64,000 nucleotides of DNA. It comes from Sphingobacterium faecale (GTDB taxonomy: Bacteria > Bacteroidota > Bacteroidia > Sphingobacteriales > Sphingobacteriaceae). Both the position numbers and the translations under genes were made by a program. Of the stretch, positions 1 through 8,603 are shown piece after piece (position 1 is the stretch's first letter; the number at the start of each line of letters is the position of its first letter). The notes beneath the pieces are model-generated. The model made no database searches and was not told the origin of the DNA. It saw only the letters and a program-made list of their open reading frames with translations. Location of the stretch: positions 1 through 64,000 of the forward strand of contig NZ_JAERTY010000004.1 of assembly GCF_016746095.1 (NCBI RefSeq). Reading direction: 5' to 3'.

Positions 1-54
1 ACAGTTTAAAAGACCCTCAACTTATAACTAGGCTGCTGAAAATTTACACCAAAG

Positions 55-122
55 TGGTGTGTTTTGCAGCGGAATCACTGGTGTACTTTGGAGCGGAATG
101 GTGGTGTAATATAGTGCGGAAT
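55..122. repeat. Three tandem degenerate 23-24 bp repeats (IS end-like)
   Basis: TGGTGT recurs at 55, 79 and 102, and GCGGAAT recurs at 69, 93 and 116, which gives three imperfect head-to-tail units with periods of 24 and 23 bp. Short tandem repeats of this kind occur at the ends of IS21-family elements in Bacteroidota, so this may be an IS terminus lying outside the window to the left, or a relic. No transposase gene is visible. The array abuts the start codon of the next gene. Confidence 0.45.
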
Positions 123-941
123 ATGCATCTCTTTACAAAATTAGATACACCTATTCCTAACTGGCTCTCACAAGTCTGGGAAATAGAAAGTTTAATTGGC
201 CTTAACTCTTCAAAAAAGTCTGAAGAAACAACGGTTATTCTTATCCTAAACAAAAAAGAGTTCAGAGGGTCTATACTTTATACAAAACATTATGGAAAAG
301 AAACAAACTATAAACTGTTCTTTTCAAAAGATTTCGCAGAGGAATTGAAAGACTGTTTCGTAATGAGTTACATGCGTACGTTGGAAAACAAACTTCGAAG
401 AGGAAATCTCTCATATAATAAGGATATTGAAGAGGAAATACCCTTCTGGGAATTTATCGATTTAGAATTTGACAAGACAAATCGCACGTTACATTGCAAA
501 GCCCATTATACACAAAAACCCATATTTCCTGAATTATTTAAGCAGTTTACGAAGTCACACATTTTAAAAGATATGGAGAACAGGCTTCTTAATAAAGGAG
601 AGTTTAAATTTATCAAGCAAGATTGGAAACCCAAATCGGAGATTCGTAAACAACTCTCCGACCATCCTAATTTCATTTATTATCTTATCGATACAAAAAA
701 CAAACTATTATACATAGGTGAATCCGAAACATTAAAGAGAATACGTCAACACAGACCTGAAATACCTAATTGGGATTATTTTAGATTAGATTTCTTACCA
801 CTTTGGATCTCTCGTTCTCAAAGACTAGAATTAGAGAGGCTAATGATTAGATCATTTGCAGCTTTGTTATCCAATCACAAAAAAATTAAGCATATTTCTA
901 TTTCTGAATACAGCTTAGCAAACAAAAAAATAGATGATTAA
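123..941 (+). CDS. GIY-YIG nuclease-domain protein
   Basis: The C-terminal part (about residues 183-250 of 272) has the order expected of a GIY-YIG nuclease: an IYY strand, a YIG motif six residues later, an arginine-rich helix (LKRIRQH) and a late glutamate (LERLMI). The first ~180 residues are not recognised. The ATG at 123 is preferred because the GTG at 54 would place coding sequence inside the tandem repeats. The gene converges on sspD with a 4-nt overlap of the 3' ends. Its place beside the Ssp operon suggests an accessory defence nuclease, but this is inference. Confidence 0.7.
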   Translation: MHLFTKLDTPIPNWLSQVWEIESLIGLNSSKKSEETTVILILNKKEFRGSILYTKHYGKETNYKLFFSKDFAEELKDCFVMSYMRTLENKLRRGNLSYNKDIEEEIPFWEFIDLEFDKTNRTLHCKAHYTQKPIFPELFKQFTKSHILKDMENRLLNKGEFKFIKQDWKPKSEIRKQLSDHPNFIYYLIDTKNKLLYIGESETLKRIRQHRPEIPNWDYFRLDFLPLWISRSQRLELERLMIRSFAALLSNHKKIKHISISEYSLANKKIDD

Positions 942-2068
942 ATAAAACAACTGGCACAACCTATCTCTTCTTCTGGTGCGTCCATAAGAATATCCATAAG
1001 CTTCGAACTTTTAGGCTTATTAAGATTTTGAAGTCTTTTTTGACGCTTTATGTACTCACGCTTAATCTGTAAGACGCGTTCTGGACGACTAAGCTCCTCC
1101 AACGATTCGTCTTGGCTCCAAGAGAAGTCTCCACGCTCATACTCCATTGCCTGTGCGAAAAGATTAGGATGTTGCTCTAACAGCCATACCCACTCAATCT
1201 TCTGCTGAAAAAAGCAAAAGAAACAACCGGATCGACTCCTATTATAAGTAGCAATCTCTCCATCTACTTCGAATTCAATTTCTTTATAATAAGCAGGAAT
1301 ACCTACCCCACTATTCTCTAGCAACAGAAATATATCTTTAAGCACAAGAACATCAGTATTCTCCACCAGTGGGAAATCCTCTTTCATATTACCAATAGGA
1401 TACCCTTCTATTTTAGCAACATGAAGGGCCAGACGGTTATAATCTGAAATACCTAGATTGATTAATTGCTCTAATTTTGCGTCTTTGGTTAGTAACTCTC
1501 CGATAGGTCTTCCTAATACTTCAAGAAAGCGGAATAATTTATCTGAAGATATATTTTCCTCTGCCCAAACTAACCGATCATTTATTTTTTTATTATCTAA
1601 AATCTTGGTTACTAAATCAGAGCTCCAGATGTTCTCACGAAATGGATAGATAGATTGTATGGTAGATTTGTTGGAAATATAGCCTTCTCTATGCTCATCA
1701 CCTCTAATACCTACATACGATATCACAGGATCGTCTCCAACAAAATCTTCAAAAACATCTAACTTCAGACTTTTTGTACACCAACGATTCAGTGTATTGG
1801 GTAAAAAGCCACCTAGCGTTTTCATCTTATGGTCAAATGGAGTCTCAACACTATCGTCAAACGCTTTCAACTTGATAATTTCCTTCCCTAAATAAGCCTC
1901 GAGATTCCGAATAAGTTGGTAAGTTTCATCTAGCTCTTTCCCAGTATCGGCTGTATAATACTCAATATCTAAATCTGGATAGTGATCCTTCATATATATA
2001 GCCAGAGCAGCAGAGTCCTTACCACCTGAGATACCTAGAACATGTCTTACCTTCTTATTTTCCAACAT
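938..2068 (-). CDS. sspD: SspD, DndC-like ATP pyrophosphatase/sulfurtransferase
   Basis: This is a PAPS-reductase-like ATP pyrophosphatase. The PP-loop SGGKDS is at residues 14-19, followed by YTADTGKE. A CTKSL segment lies near residue 97, a GCFFC pair lies in the C-terminal half and GCASC lies at the extreme C-terminus; these cysteines are candidates for the Fe-S cluster found in DndC/SspD. In the Ssp system SspD activates the DNA backbone so that sulfur from SspA can be inserted as a phosphorothioate. It is the last gene of the sspABCD operon, 1 nt after sspC. A DndC label is possible, but the DUF4007 neighbour and the absence of DndB, DndD and DndE favour Ssp. Confidence 0.85.
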   Translation of the reverse strand: MLENKKVRHVLGISGGKDSAALAIYMKDHYPDLDIEYYTADTGKELDETYQLIRNLEAYLGKEIIKLKAFDDSVETPFDHKMKTLGGFLPNTLNRWCTKSLKLDVFEDFVGDDPVISYVGIRGDEHREGYISNKSTIQSIYPFRENIWSSDLVTKILDNKKINDRLVWAEENISSDKLFRFLEVLGRPIGELLTKDAKLEQLINLGISDYNRLALHVAKIEGYPIGNMKEDFPLVENTDVLVLKDIFLLLENSGVGIPAYYKEIEFEVDGEIATYNRSRSGCFFCFFQQKIEWVWLLEQHPNLFAQAMEYERGDFSWSQDESLEELSRPERVLQIKREYIKRQKRLQNLNKPKSSKLMDILMDAPEEEIGCASCFI

Positions 2069-2069
2069 A

Positions 2070-5000
2070 TCAGTCCATTTGATCTTTCAACAATTTTGCT
2101 AGTATAAATATATTCAATTCTCGGTCATTTGTCAAATAACGTGTGAATTCTGCCTTCTTCTTCTCAACTTCCTTTTGTTTGGATCTAGGAATACTTAAAA
2201 CCTGTTTATTCAGGCCTTCTTTTAAACTAGTAATCTCAATTTTAACAGCATCATGAATATATTCACTTTCTACTTTGTTCTCAATATCAGTAAAATTCTC
2301 CAATTCATGAATCCATTCTTTGAATTTGACAAATAGAACCACCTCTTCCTCCTCATTTATATCCTCTAGCTGTTTCCCTAAAATGGCGTGAGATAAGGAA
2401 CTCATCCAAGTAGTCTTATCTTCTAGATTAGAATTCAATCGTTGTAAAAACACTTTAAGATGCGGTGCCACTAGATATGACTTTAGTCCTTTAAATCGAT
2501 CTTGAATAGCTTTTTTCCATTCGGAGAATTCTACTATAGAGTCTCCACCTACAACCTCTTCTAAAATAAATTCCTCGAATCGCTGAACCAAATTACTAAA
2601 GCTCGTCCTAATATCTGTTATGGATTGGCGCAATTCTACGAAGAAACGCTCGAGCTTCTGCGGACTTTCGTCAAGTTCTTTAAGTGAATACCCCAAAGCA
2701 GCGGGGAAGTCTTCAAAAAACGTCTTTTCTGGATCAGTAGATTCTGAAATAGCCTTTCTTAAATTCAAGACCTCTCGAGTAAGCTTGTTTGTTTTCTTAG
2801 CGTATTCGGGTAATTGCATATAAAAGGAAAGAAATGGACGAATCATTTCAATAAATCCTTTATTTGAGCTTTTGTCTACCCTATTTTGATTTAGTAGGTC
2901 TCGGTATTTATTGAATACAGATAGATGAATTCCTGTCGCAGAAAATGATTTCAGAGAAAAATCTGCAGGATTTTTGACCACTAAATCCAGAATATTAGCG
3001 TTTAACTGAGGAATAAAACCGTCTTTATTAAACAGCGAATACTCTGAGTGTCTAACTAATAAAAATAATGGCAATACAAAATCAACAAGCCCTTTCTTTA
3101 GTTTAAATGGTCTATCGAGTAATCGATCTACAAATTCTTGTAAACTGATTTTTGCTACTCTGGCTTCTTCTAAAAACTCAATAAACTTTCCCCAAACTAA
3201 CCTAAAGTCATTCGAACTAGGTGCTTCTAAGTCATAAGAATCAAATTCATTCTTTGTATAAAAACCATTATTTTTTATCAATGAATGATAGATAGTCTTG
3301 TCTGGAGGAAAAAGATTAGATGTGTAACCAAAGTCTTCTTTACCTAAATTGTCAAGAATAACGTTAAATAATGTTTTTCTCGCAGTTAATATCGGTGTAG
3401 ACAACTTGGTCTTATTGACCATTTCATTTCTAAAAACTGGAGTTCCGGTATACACCGTATCTACGATATCGCTTAACAATCCGTTAAGCTGTCTCCAGTT
3501 CTTTATTTTTTTTGTACAATCTTCTCCTTGATAAAAAATGACTATCTCATTGGGATCAATTCTATACAATGCTTCTAAAACTCTATTTGTAAGCAGTTCT
3601 AATGCTTGATCCAATTGTATTGAAAATTCTTTTTGAGCATTCTTATCCTCTAAAAATCTATTTCTAGCATATCTGATTTGCTCAATTAACTTAATATTGG
3701 CAAGAATGTCTTCCGATTTTCGATAAACAATATATAGGATAGCTTCTTGTTGAGAAGCACTTACAACTTGTGTTTCGTTTATACTTTTGGCCGAAAACAC
3801 AAGATTGACGTATCCATCGATCTCTGCTTTAGGCTTTAAAGACAAAGGAGTATCTGAAAGCCTGAATTCAAAATATCTCGGAGTTCCTTTTTCTAATAAA
3901 GCACGTTTGGCCAATAAATTTGGTAATTCTATATGATCATCAAGATATGTACCTATACTCGAAATATCAGAAATATACTTCTTGGCATTTTCAATCTCCC
4001 AATCAATATCAACATCCGTTTCTTCAACTAAAACAAACTTATTGCTTACCTCACGATAGCGTATAATACTCAATTGAGAAAGCCTCCTCAATTCATCCTT
4101 AATGTCACTATAACCAAATGCAATGCTAAGATATTTTGAAAGAAAATCTTCATTTACAGACATTGACTTACGAGAGAATAACTGAAGCAAACCTATTACT
4201 TTGATAATAGAAACGGATTTAACGAGTTGAGTCCCCGCAAAAATACCCTCAGCTTTCTCGATGCTATCACTCATCAATCTCCAAATCTGAAAATCTGGAT
4301 TTTGCTTTACAAATAAGTGTTGGCTATAATGGTAAATCAAATAATCATGAACCTCTTCTAGATTATAAAACTTACCTTCGTTGTTTTGAATAAAATATTT
4401 GAGACCTTTATGATCTTCGGAATCCAAAAAAGTAAATAGTGAGCGATCATTCTGTCCATAACGTTGAAGAGCCATCGTTAATACACTACCAGACAATAGC
4501 TCTAATGGATATAGCGCCCTTGAAGTCTCCAAAGAGAAATATTCATTAGTTGGAAAAGCATTTGAAAGTTTTATTACCTCTATTAATGTAGAAAGCTGCG
4601 ATTCATCGACGCTTTTTGTAGTATCTTTTAATCTTTCGGCTGCGATCAGTAATAATTGTTCCGAGGGAACATTAAAAGGAATTTCTATTAATCTTCCTTT
4701 TATCTTCTGCCATTCTTTCCTTTGGGCATCGCTAAGATGATATGCATAAGCAGAGAAATCCTGATGTAAAGTAGTCAACATGATAGTATTTCCTCTGTCA
4801 TCATTGACGAATTCAGACAACTCTTGGATGAAGTAAAAACCTTGTTCAGGATTATGCTGTGCAGCATATTCTAAAAACTTTCCGAACTCATCTATTCGAA
4901 TAATCAGCGCTTTTCCATTATTCTTTAATTCTTGAGCATAACGCTTAAGTGAATCAAGTACATCTTCAGCTTTACATTCTAGTTGATCTGCAAAAGCATC

Positions 5001-5300
5001 CTGTAGGGATATATACTCTCCTACAAAGTCTAATGTAGTATAAGTTGTATATCCTTTTAAAAAGTAATCAAAGGCATCAAAAAATCTATTTTCCTTTTGC
5101 ACAGCATAGGCCAGAGCCCATAAAAAAGTAGACTTTCCAGTACCGTAAGCCCCTACTATTGAAAAAGTACGATAACCGGAATTTGATGAATTAACAATCT
5201 GCTCAAAAGCACGTTGACCATTGAGAGTCTTTATATAATTCAACTCACGATCGCTATCGCGAATAATATTGACGGATGGAGAGTAACTATACATTTGCAT
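2070..5300 (-). CDS. sspC: SspC, large P-loop ATPase of the phosphorothioation complex
   Basis: This 1076-residue protein has Walker A GAYGTGKST at residues 50-58 and a Walker B-like LIIRIDEF at 132-139. The rest is long, largely helical and otherwise unrecognised. Length, ATPase core and position between the DUF4007 and PAPS-reductase genes match SspC, the ATPase that powers single-strand phosphorothioation. Its start overlaps the end of sspB by 14 nt, which indicates translational coupling. It is more AT-rich than sspA by eye. Confidence 0.8.
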   Translation of the reverse strand: MQMYSYSPSVNIIRDSDRELNYIKTLNGQRAFEQIVNSSNSGYRTFSIVGAYGTGKSTFLWALAYAVQKENRFFDAFDYFLKGYTTYTTLDFVGEYISLQDAFADQLECKAEDVLDSLKRYAQELKNNGKALIIRIDEFGKFLEYAAQHNPEQGFYFIQELSEFVNDDRGNTIMLTTLHQDFSAYAYHLSDAQRKEWQKIKGRLIEIPFNVPSEQLLLIAAERLKDTTKSVDESQLSTLIEVIKLSNAFPTNEYFSLETSRALYPLELLSGSVLTMALQRYGQNDRSLFTFLDSEDHKGLKYFIQNNEGKFYNLEEVHDYLIYHYSQHLFVKQNPDFQIWRLMSDSIEKAEGIFAGTQLVKSVSIIKVIGLLQLFSRKSMSVNEDFLSKYLSIAFGYSDIKDELRRLSQLSIIRYREVSNKFVLVEETDVDIDWEIENAKKYISDISSIGTYLDDHIELPNLLAKRALLEKGTPRYFEFRLSDTPLSLKPKAEIDGYVNLVFSAKSINETQVVSASQQEAILYIVYRKSEDILANIKLIEQIRYARNRFLEDKNAQKEFSIQLDQALELLTNRVLEALYRIDPNEIVIFYQGEDCTKKIKNWRQLNGLLSDIVDTVYTGTPVFRNEMVNKTKLSTPILTARKTLFNVILDNLGKEDFGYTSNLFPPDKTIYHSLIKNNGFYTKNEFDSYDLEAPSSNDFRLVWGKFIEFLEEARVAKISLQEFVDRLLDRPFKLKKGLVDFVLPLFLLVRHSEYSLFNKDGFIPQLNANILDLVVKNPADFSLKSFSATGIHLSVFNKYRDLLNQNRVDKSSNKGFIEMIRPFLSFYMQLPEYAKKTNKLTREVLNLRKAISESTDPEKTFFEDFPAALGYSLKELDESPQKLERFFVELRQSITDIRTSFSNLVQRFEEFILEEVVGGDSIVEFSEWKKAIQDRFKGLKSYLVAPHLKVFLQRLNSNLEDKTTWMSSLSHAILGKQLEDINEEEEVVLFVKFKEWIHELENFTDIENKVESEYIHDAVKIEITSLKEGLNKQVLSIPRSKQKEVEKKKAEFTRYLTNDRELNIFILAKLLKDQMD

Positions 5301-6165
5301 ACGTCGAATTATAATAGTTTCTCAAAATTTGGTACTTATCTAATCCCGAAACAATTTGTAAGACAGGGTTTCCTGCTGTCTCAGAATAGTTTCCGTATTC
5401 TAGTGGCACACTACGCATGTACTCAGTAATCAAGCTTTCGGTCAATAGAAAAGTGTTACCAACCGAATTGTAGTCATTCGCTAAATGACTTACAGTTATA
5501 GAACTTCCGTATTTTTCACCATCTAGAATAACATATAATAGAGCTTCAATCGGAATATTCTTTGGTCTCATATTAAATACATAAACATCAACCAACTTGT
5601 CGGTAGTATCTGTACGTTGGTAGTGCTCTATTAAACCTAACTCTTGCAAAATCGTACTATAAGCATCTTCTATATCGCTACTTCCGAACTTTGTATAATT
5701 ACCAAAAAACACTTTAACATCGGACTGTAATGTATTATCGCTAAAAGTAGTACTAGCATCATCAATCTGACGATTTAAATATCCTAATAGACGTTCCTTC
5801 GTAAACTCTGATCGTTCACGTCTCAAGCCATTGAATACCATTGGATAGATAGATGCCTTCTCTGTCTTTAAAAGATGATAATGCAACAACCAAAGGGTTA
5901 AAGTATCTTCTAAATAGGTATCAACACCATTATTGTCACTGAATATAAAGTCACCAAACTTAGTGATTTGATCAGATTCATCTATAATTCCAAAAGCCCT
6001 TGACCAGTAGCGGATGGACGTTACCATGTTCTTCCCCACACCTAGGTCAACAACGGCATCGTCGTCCGTGAATTTCTTCTCGGCCCTGACAAAGTCGTAT
6101 CCCTTTTTTAACCAATATATTTTGCACGGGAAGGTCTCGTGTCCTGAAAATGATAATTTTGCCAT
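5287..6165 (-). CDS. sspB: SspB, DUF4007 DNA nickase
   Basis: The N-terminus MAKLSFSGHETF followed by WLKKGYDF is the DUF4007 hallmark, and LGVGKNMV with WSRAFG follow. DUF4007 proteins of Ssp loci act as the strand-nicking component (SspB) needed for sulfur incorporation. The ATG at 6165 is chosen because DUF4007 proteins usually begin MAK-x-SFSGHE; an in-frame ATG at 6183 would add six residues. The gene starts 19 nt after sspA and overlaps sspC. A D-G-V-D-x-Y segment about one third of the way in could hold acidic catalytic residues, which is untested. Confidence 0.85.
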   Translation of the reverse strand: MAKLSFSGHETFPCKIYWLKKGYDFVRAEKKFTDDDAVVDLGVGKNMVTSIRYWSRAFGIIDESDQITKFGDFIFSDNNGVDTYLEDTLTLWLLHYHLLKTEKASIYPMVFNGLRRERSEFTKERLLGYLNRQIDDASTTFSDNTLQSDVKVFFGNYTKFGSSDIEDAYSTILQELGLIEHYQRTDTTDKLVDVYVFNMRPKNIPIEALLYVILDGEKYGSSITVSHLANDYNSVGNTFLLTESLITEYMRSVPLEYGNYSETAGNPVLQIVSGLDKYQILRNYYNSTYANV

Positions 6166-6184
6166 TAATAATTTAAACCTCAAA

Positions 6185-7327
6185 TTAGAGCGCCATAGCC
6201 CGTAGTCGAGTTATGGTTTTCGTTACCGCATCTACGGTCTGTATGATTTCTTCTTCTGTATTGAATCTGCCTAAGCTGAAACGTACACATTCATTTGCCT
6301 GTTCTTTGTCCAGTCCCATCGCTAATAAAACGTGTGATGGCTCCATCACAAAGGAATGACAAGCTGAACCATTGGATATACAGATATCCTTGAGCGCTAA
6401 CACCAATGCGTCATTGTTAACATCCATGAAATGTATGCTGAGTGTGTGTGGCACGCAATAATCCTTAAATCCTATCGTAGGTATAGCATAGGGTATGCGC
6501 TGCCTGAGCTCACTCTCTAACAGCATGCGTAACTTGATGATATGTCTTATTTCCTGATCCAACTCTTGTTGGACAAGCTCAGCGGCCTTGCCCATACCAA
6601 CGATATTGGATACAGCCAGGGTGCCACTGCGTATGCCTCGTTCATGCCCTCCGCCATATACTAGGGGCTTGAGTTTGACATAAGGCGAAACATACAGCGC
6701 TCCGATCCCCTTCGGACCGTAAAATTTGTGTGCCGACATCACCACTATATCAATTCCCGAAGCGGTGAAGGGTATCTTGCCTATGGCCTGCGTCGCATCG
6801 CTCATGAAAAGCGCTCCATGCTCGTGAGCGATCTCGGAATAATAGCTGAGTTCTTGTATAAATCCGCTCTCGTTGTTTACGGCCATGATACAAGCCAGAA
6901 CTGTATTCTCTTTAAATGCTTCTTGATAGGCTTGAATATCTACTTCGCCCTCACCAGATACGGGTACGTAGGTAACCTCTACGCCCATTGTCTCTAAATA
7001 ACGACAGGTATCCAGTACTGCGGGATGCTCGGTCACGGCTGTAATGATGTGCTTGGGCATACCATTGCGTGCCGGAATCCCCTGAAGTACGATATTGATG
7101 GCTTCGGTAGCTCCTGATGTAAAGTAGATGTCTTCGGCATTGACATCGATCAGGTCTCCGATCTGTGTCCGTGCTTTATGAACAGCGGCTCCGATCTGCT
7201 TGCCCATGCGATGGCTGCTGGATGCATTGCCGTACATATTGGTCAAATAAGGCATCATCACCTCCAAGACTCTAGGGTCCAGTGGTGTTGTCGCATTATT
7301 ATCTAAGTATATGAAGCTTTCTTGCAT
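6185..7327 (-). CDS. sspA: SspA, IscS-type cysteine desulfurase
   Basis: This is a class V PLP aminotransferase of 380 residues. It has the N-terminal YLDNNATTPLDP, TEHPAVLDT with His101, SDATQAIGKI, the PLP lysine in SAHKFYGPKG (Lys201) and the catalytic cysteine in SNGSACHS (Cys323). It supplies persulfide sulfur to SspD. It is first in the operon sspA-sspB-sspC-sspD and is preceded by a perfect -7 box. A general iron-sulfur-cluster IscS is the alternative, but the operon context makes a defence-dedicated enzyme much more likely. It looks more GC-rich than sspBCD. Confidence 0.88.
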   Translation of the reverse strand: MQESFIYLDNNATTPLDPRVLEVMMPYLTNMYGNASSSHRMGKQIGAAVHKARTQIGDLIDVNAEDIYFTSGATEAINIVLQGIPARNGMPKHIITAVTEHPAVLDTCRYLETMGVEVTYVPVSGEGEVDIQAYQEAFKENTVLACIMAVNNESGFIQELSYYSEIAHEHGALFMSDATQAIGKIPFTASGIDIVVMSAHKFYGPKGIGALYVSPYVKLKPLVYGGGHERGIRSGTLAVSNIVGMGKAAELVQQELDQEIRHIIKLRMLLESELRQRIPYAIPTIGFKDYCVPHTLSIHFMDVNNDALVLALKDICISNGSACHSFVMEPSHVLLAMGLDKEQANECVRFSLGRFNTEEEIIQTVDAVTKTITRLRAMAL

Positions 7328-7350
7328 GGATTATAAGCAAAATGTAAGCA

Positions 7351-7358
7351 CAAATATA
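7351..7358 (-). promoter_or_regulatory. -7 box of the ssp operon promoter
   Basis: Read leftward the sequence is TATATTTG, a perfect match to the Bacteroidota -7 consensus TAnnTTTG, about 25 nt upstream of the sspA ATG. No clear TTG element is present at the expected -33 spacing. Confidence 0.5.
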
Positions 7359-7554
7359 ACCTTTATATATTAAAAAAGTTCCCTATCTGCAACATTTGGA
7401 AACACTTTCAGCCTATATATTTTATAACTTTTTGATATATTTAACTCAACCTGTTCATATTGATTGAAGTGTGATTTTTAGCTTTATTTTTAAAGCTCTT
7501 TAGAGATAAACAGAATCTTTGCCTATTTTAGCAATCAAGTCCTACAATTGATAT

Positions 7555-8517
7555 ATGATCGAACACCTCCCCTTTTATGTACACTCCTTTTCTAAACTAA
7601 AGCGCGACATGAAGAATGGAGGTGCTCCGCATAAGCCCATCTTATTGTTGGCGGTCATTAAGCTGTTCGAGGAAGGAACTTATTTCAGTAATCAGTTGCT
7701 GATCGTACCTGAACTGGTAGCTTCTTTTAAGCGTATCTGGTCACAGCTGGTAATTACCAAACATGATCCGATACTTGCACTTCCATTTTATCATATGCGC
7801 TCTGAGCCGTTCTGGGAGTTGATCGCCAATCCTGGCTGTGAGATATGGATAGAATCAAAATCTTCTATGCGGAGTTTCAACAATCTGAATGCGGCCGTCA
7901 AGTGTGCTTGGATAGATGATGACTTGGTGGTGGTCTTGTCTGATCCGAGTTGTCGAGCTATTCTCAAAGAAACATTGCTGGACACCTACTTTAGCGAGAC
8001 AAAAAGCAGCTATGTGGATTGTGACGGAATGATAGAACTTGACGTATCGGTCTTGAATGAAACTAGCGAAGAATACAGACAAAAAATAGAGATATTGAAA
8101 AGAACTGTAGCTAGGGAGTCCTACCAAGAGGAGATATTTGTACGATGTGGGATCTTTAAAAGGGAGATCCCAAAGCTATACAATAATACCTGTGCCATAT
8201 CCGGCATGCGGGTAGACGCTACAATAAACATATCCTTGCTCGACGCCTGCCACATTGTGCCTTTTTCGGAGGGACAAGATGATTCTATCTCCAATGGTAT
8301 AGCGCTGTGTCCTAACCTACACCGGGCTTTTGACAGGGGTATCATTTCTATATCTGACGACTACAGAGTTATAGTCAAATCGAATTTTGTTGAAAATGAT
8401 GCCTCCCCCTACTCGATCAAGCAATTTGATGGAGCACGGATCTCTTTACCTATTAATGAAGAGCACCATCCTGCATTAGAGAACATCGCACAGCATAGGA
8501 AGAAAATGGGGTTTTGA
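7555..8517 (+). CDS. Probable phosphorothioate-dependent SBD-HNH restriction nuclease
   Basis: The N-terminal domain (about 1-170) carries APHKPILLL at 24-32 and LPFYHMRSEPFWEL at 76-89, a pattern seen in sulfur-binding domains of type IV enzymes such as ScoMcrA. The C-terminal domain is an HNH nuclease with CAISG (Cys213), ACHIVPF (His233), SNGIALCPNLHRAFDRG (Cys252, Asn254, His256) and a following strand. Enzymes with this layout bind phosphorothioated DNA and cut nearby. The gene is divergent from sspA (227 bp apart), so the modification and a possible reader share a promoter region. If the SBD call is wrong it is still a clear HNH_2-type nuclease. Confidence 0.75.
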   Translation: MIEHLPFYVHSFSKLKRDMKNGGAPHKPILLLAVIKLFEEGTYFSNQLLIVPELVASFKRIWSQLVITKHDPILALPFYHMRSEPFWELIANPGCEIWIESKSSMRSFNNLNAAVKCAWIDDDLVVVLSDPSCRAILKETLLDTYFSETKSSYVDCDGMIELDVSVLNETSEEYRQKIEILKRTVARESYQEEIFVRCGIFKREIPKLYNNTCAISGMRVDATINISLLDACHIVPFSEGQDDSISNGIALCPNLHRAFDRGIISISDDYRVIVKSNFVENDASPYSIKQFDGARISLPINEEHHPALENIAQHRKKMGF

Positions 8518-8603
8518 CTTTATTCCCAAAATCTCGATTTCTTCAAAAAAAACAGTTATTAGTAATCACAAAAAAAACACTAATCAACAATCATATCAAG
8601 CTG

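Noticed and set aside
55-122. CRISPR array
   Set aside because: Units are contiguous and degenerate, with no spacers, and there are no cas genes.
6728-6997. 89-codon ORF on the + strand inside sspA
   Set aside because: It is antisense to the conserved PLP domain of sspA and has no protein-like features.
938-7327. Dnd (double-strand phosphorothioation) operon
   Set aside because: No DndB, DndD or DndE is present; the DUF4007 protein and the large ATPase point to Ssp.
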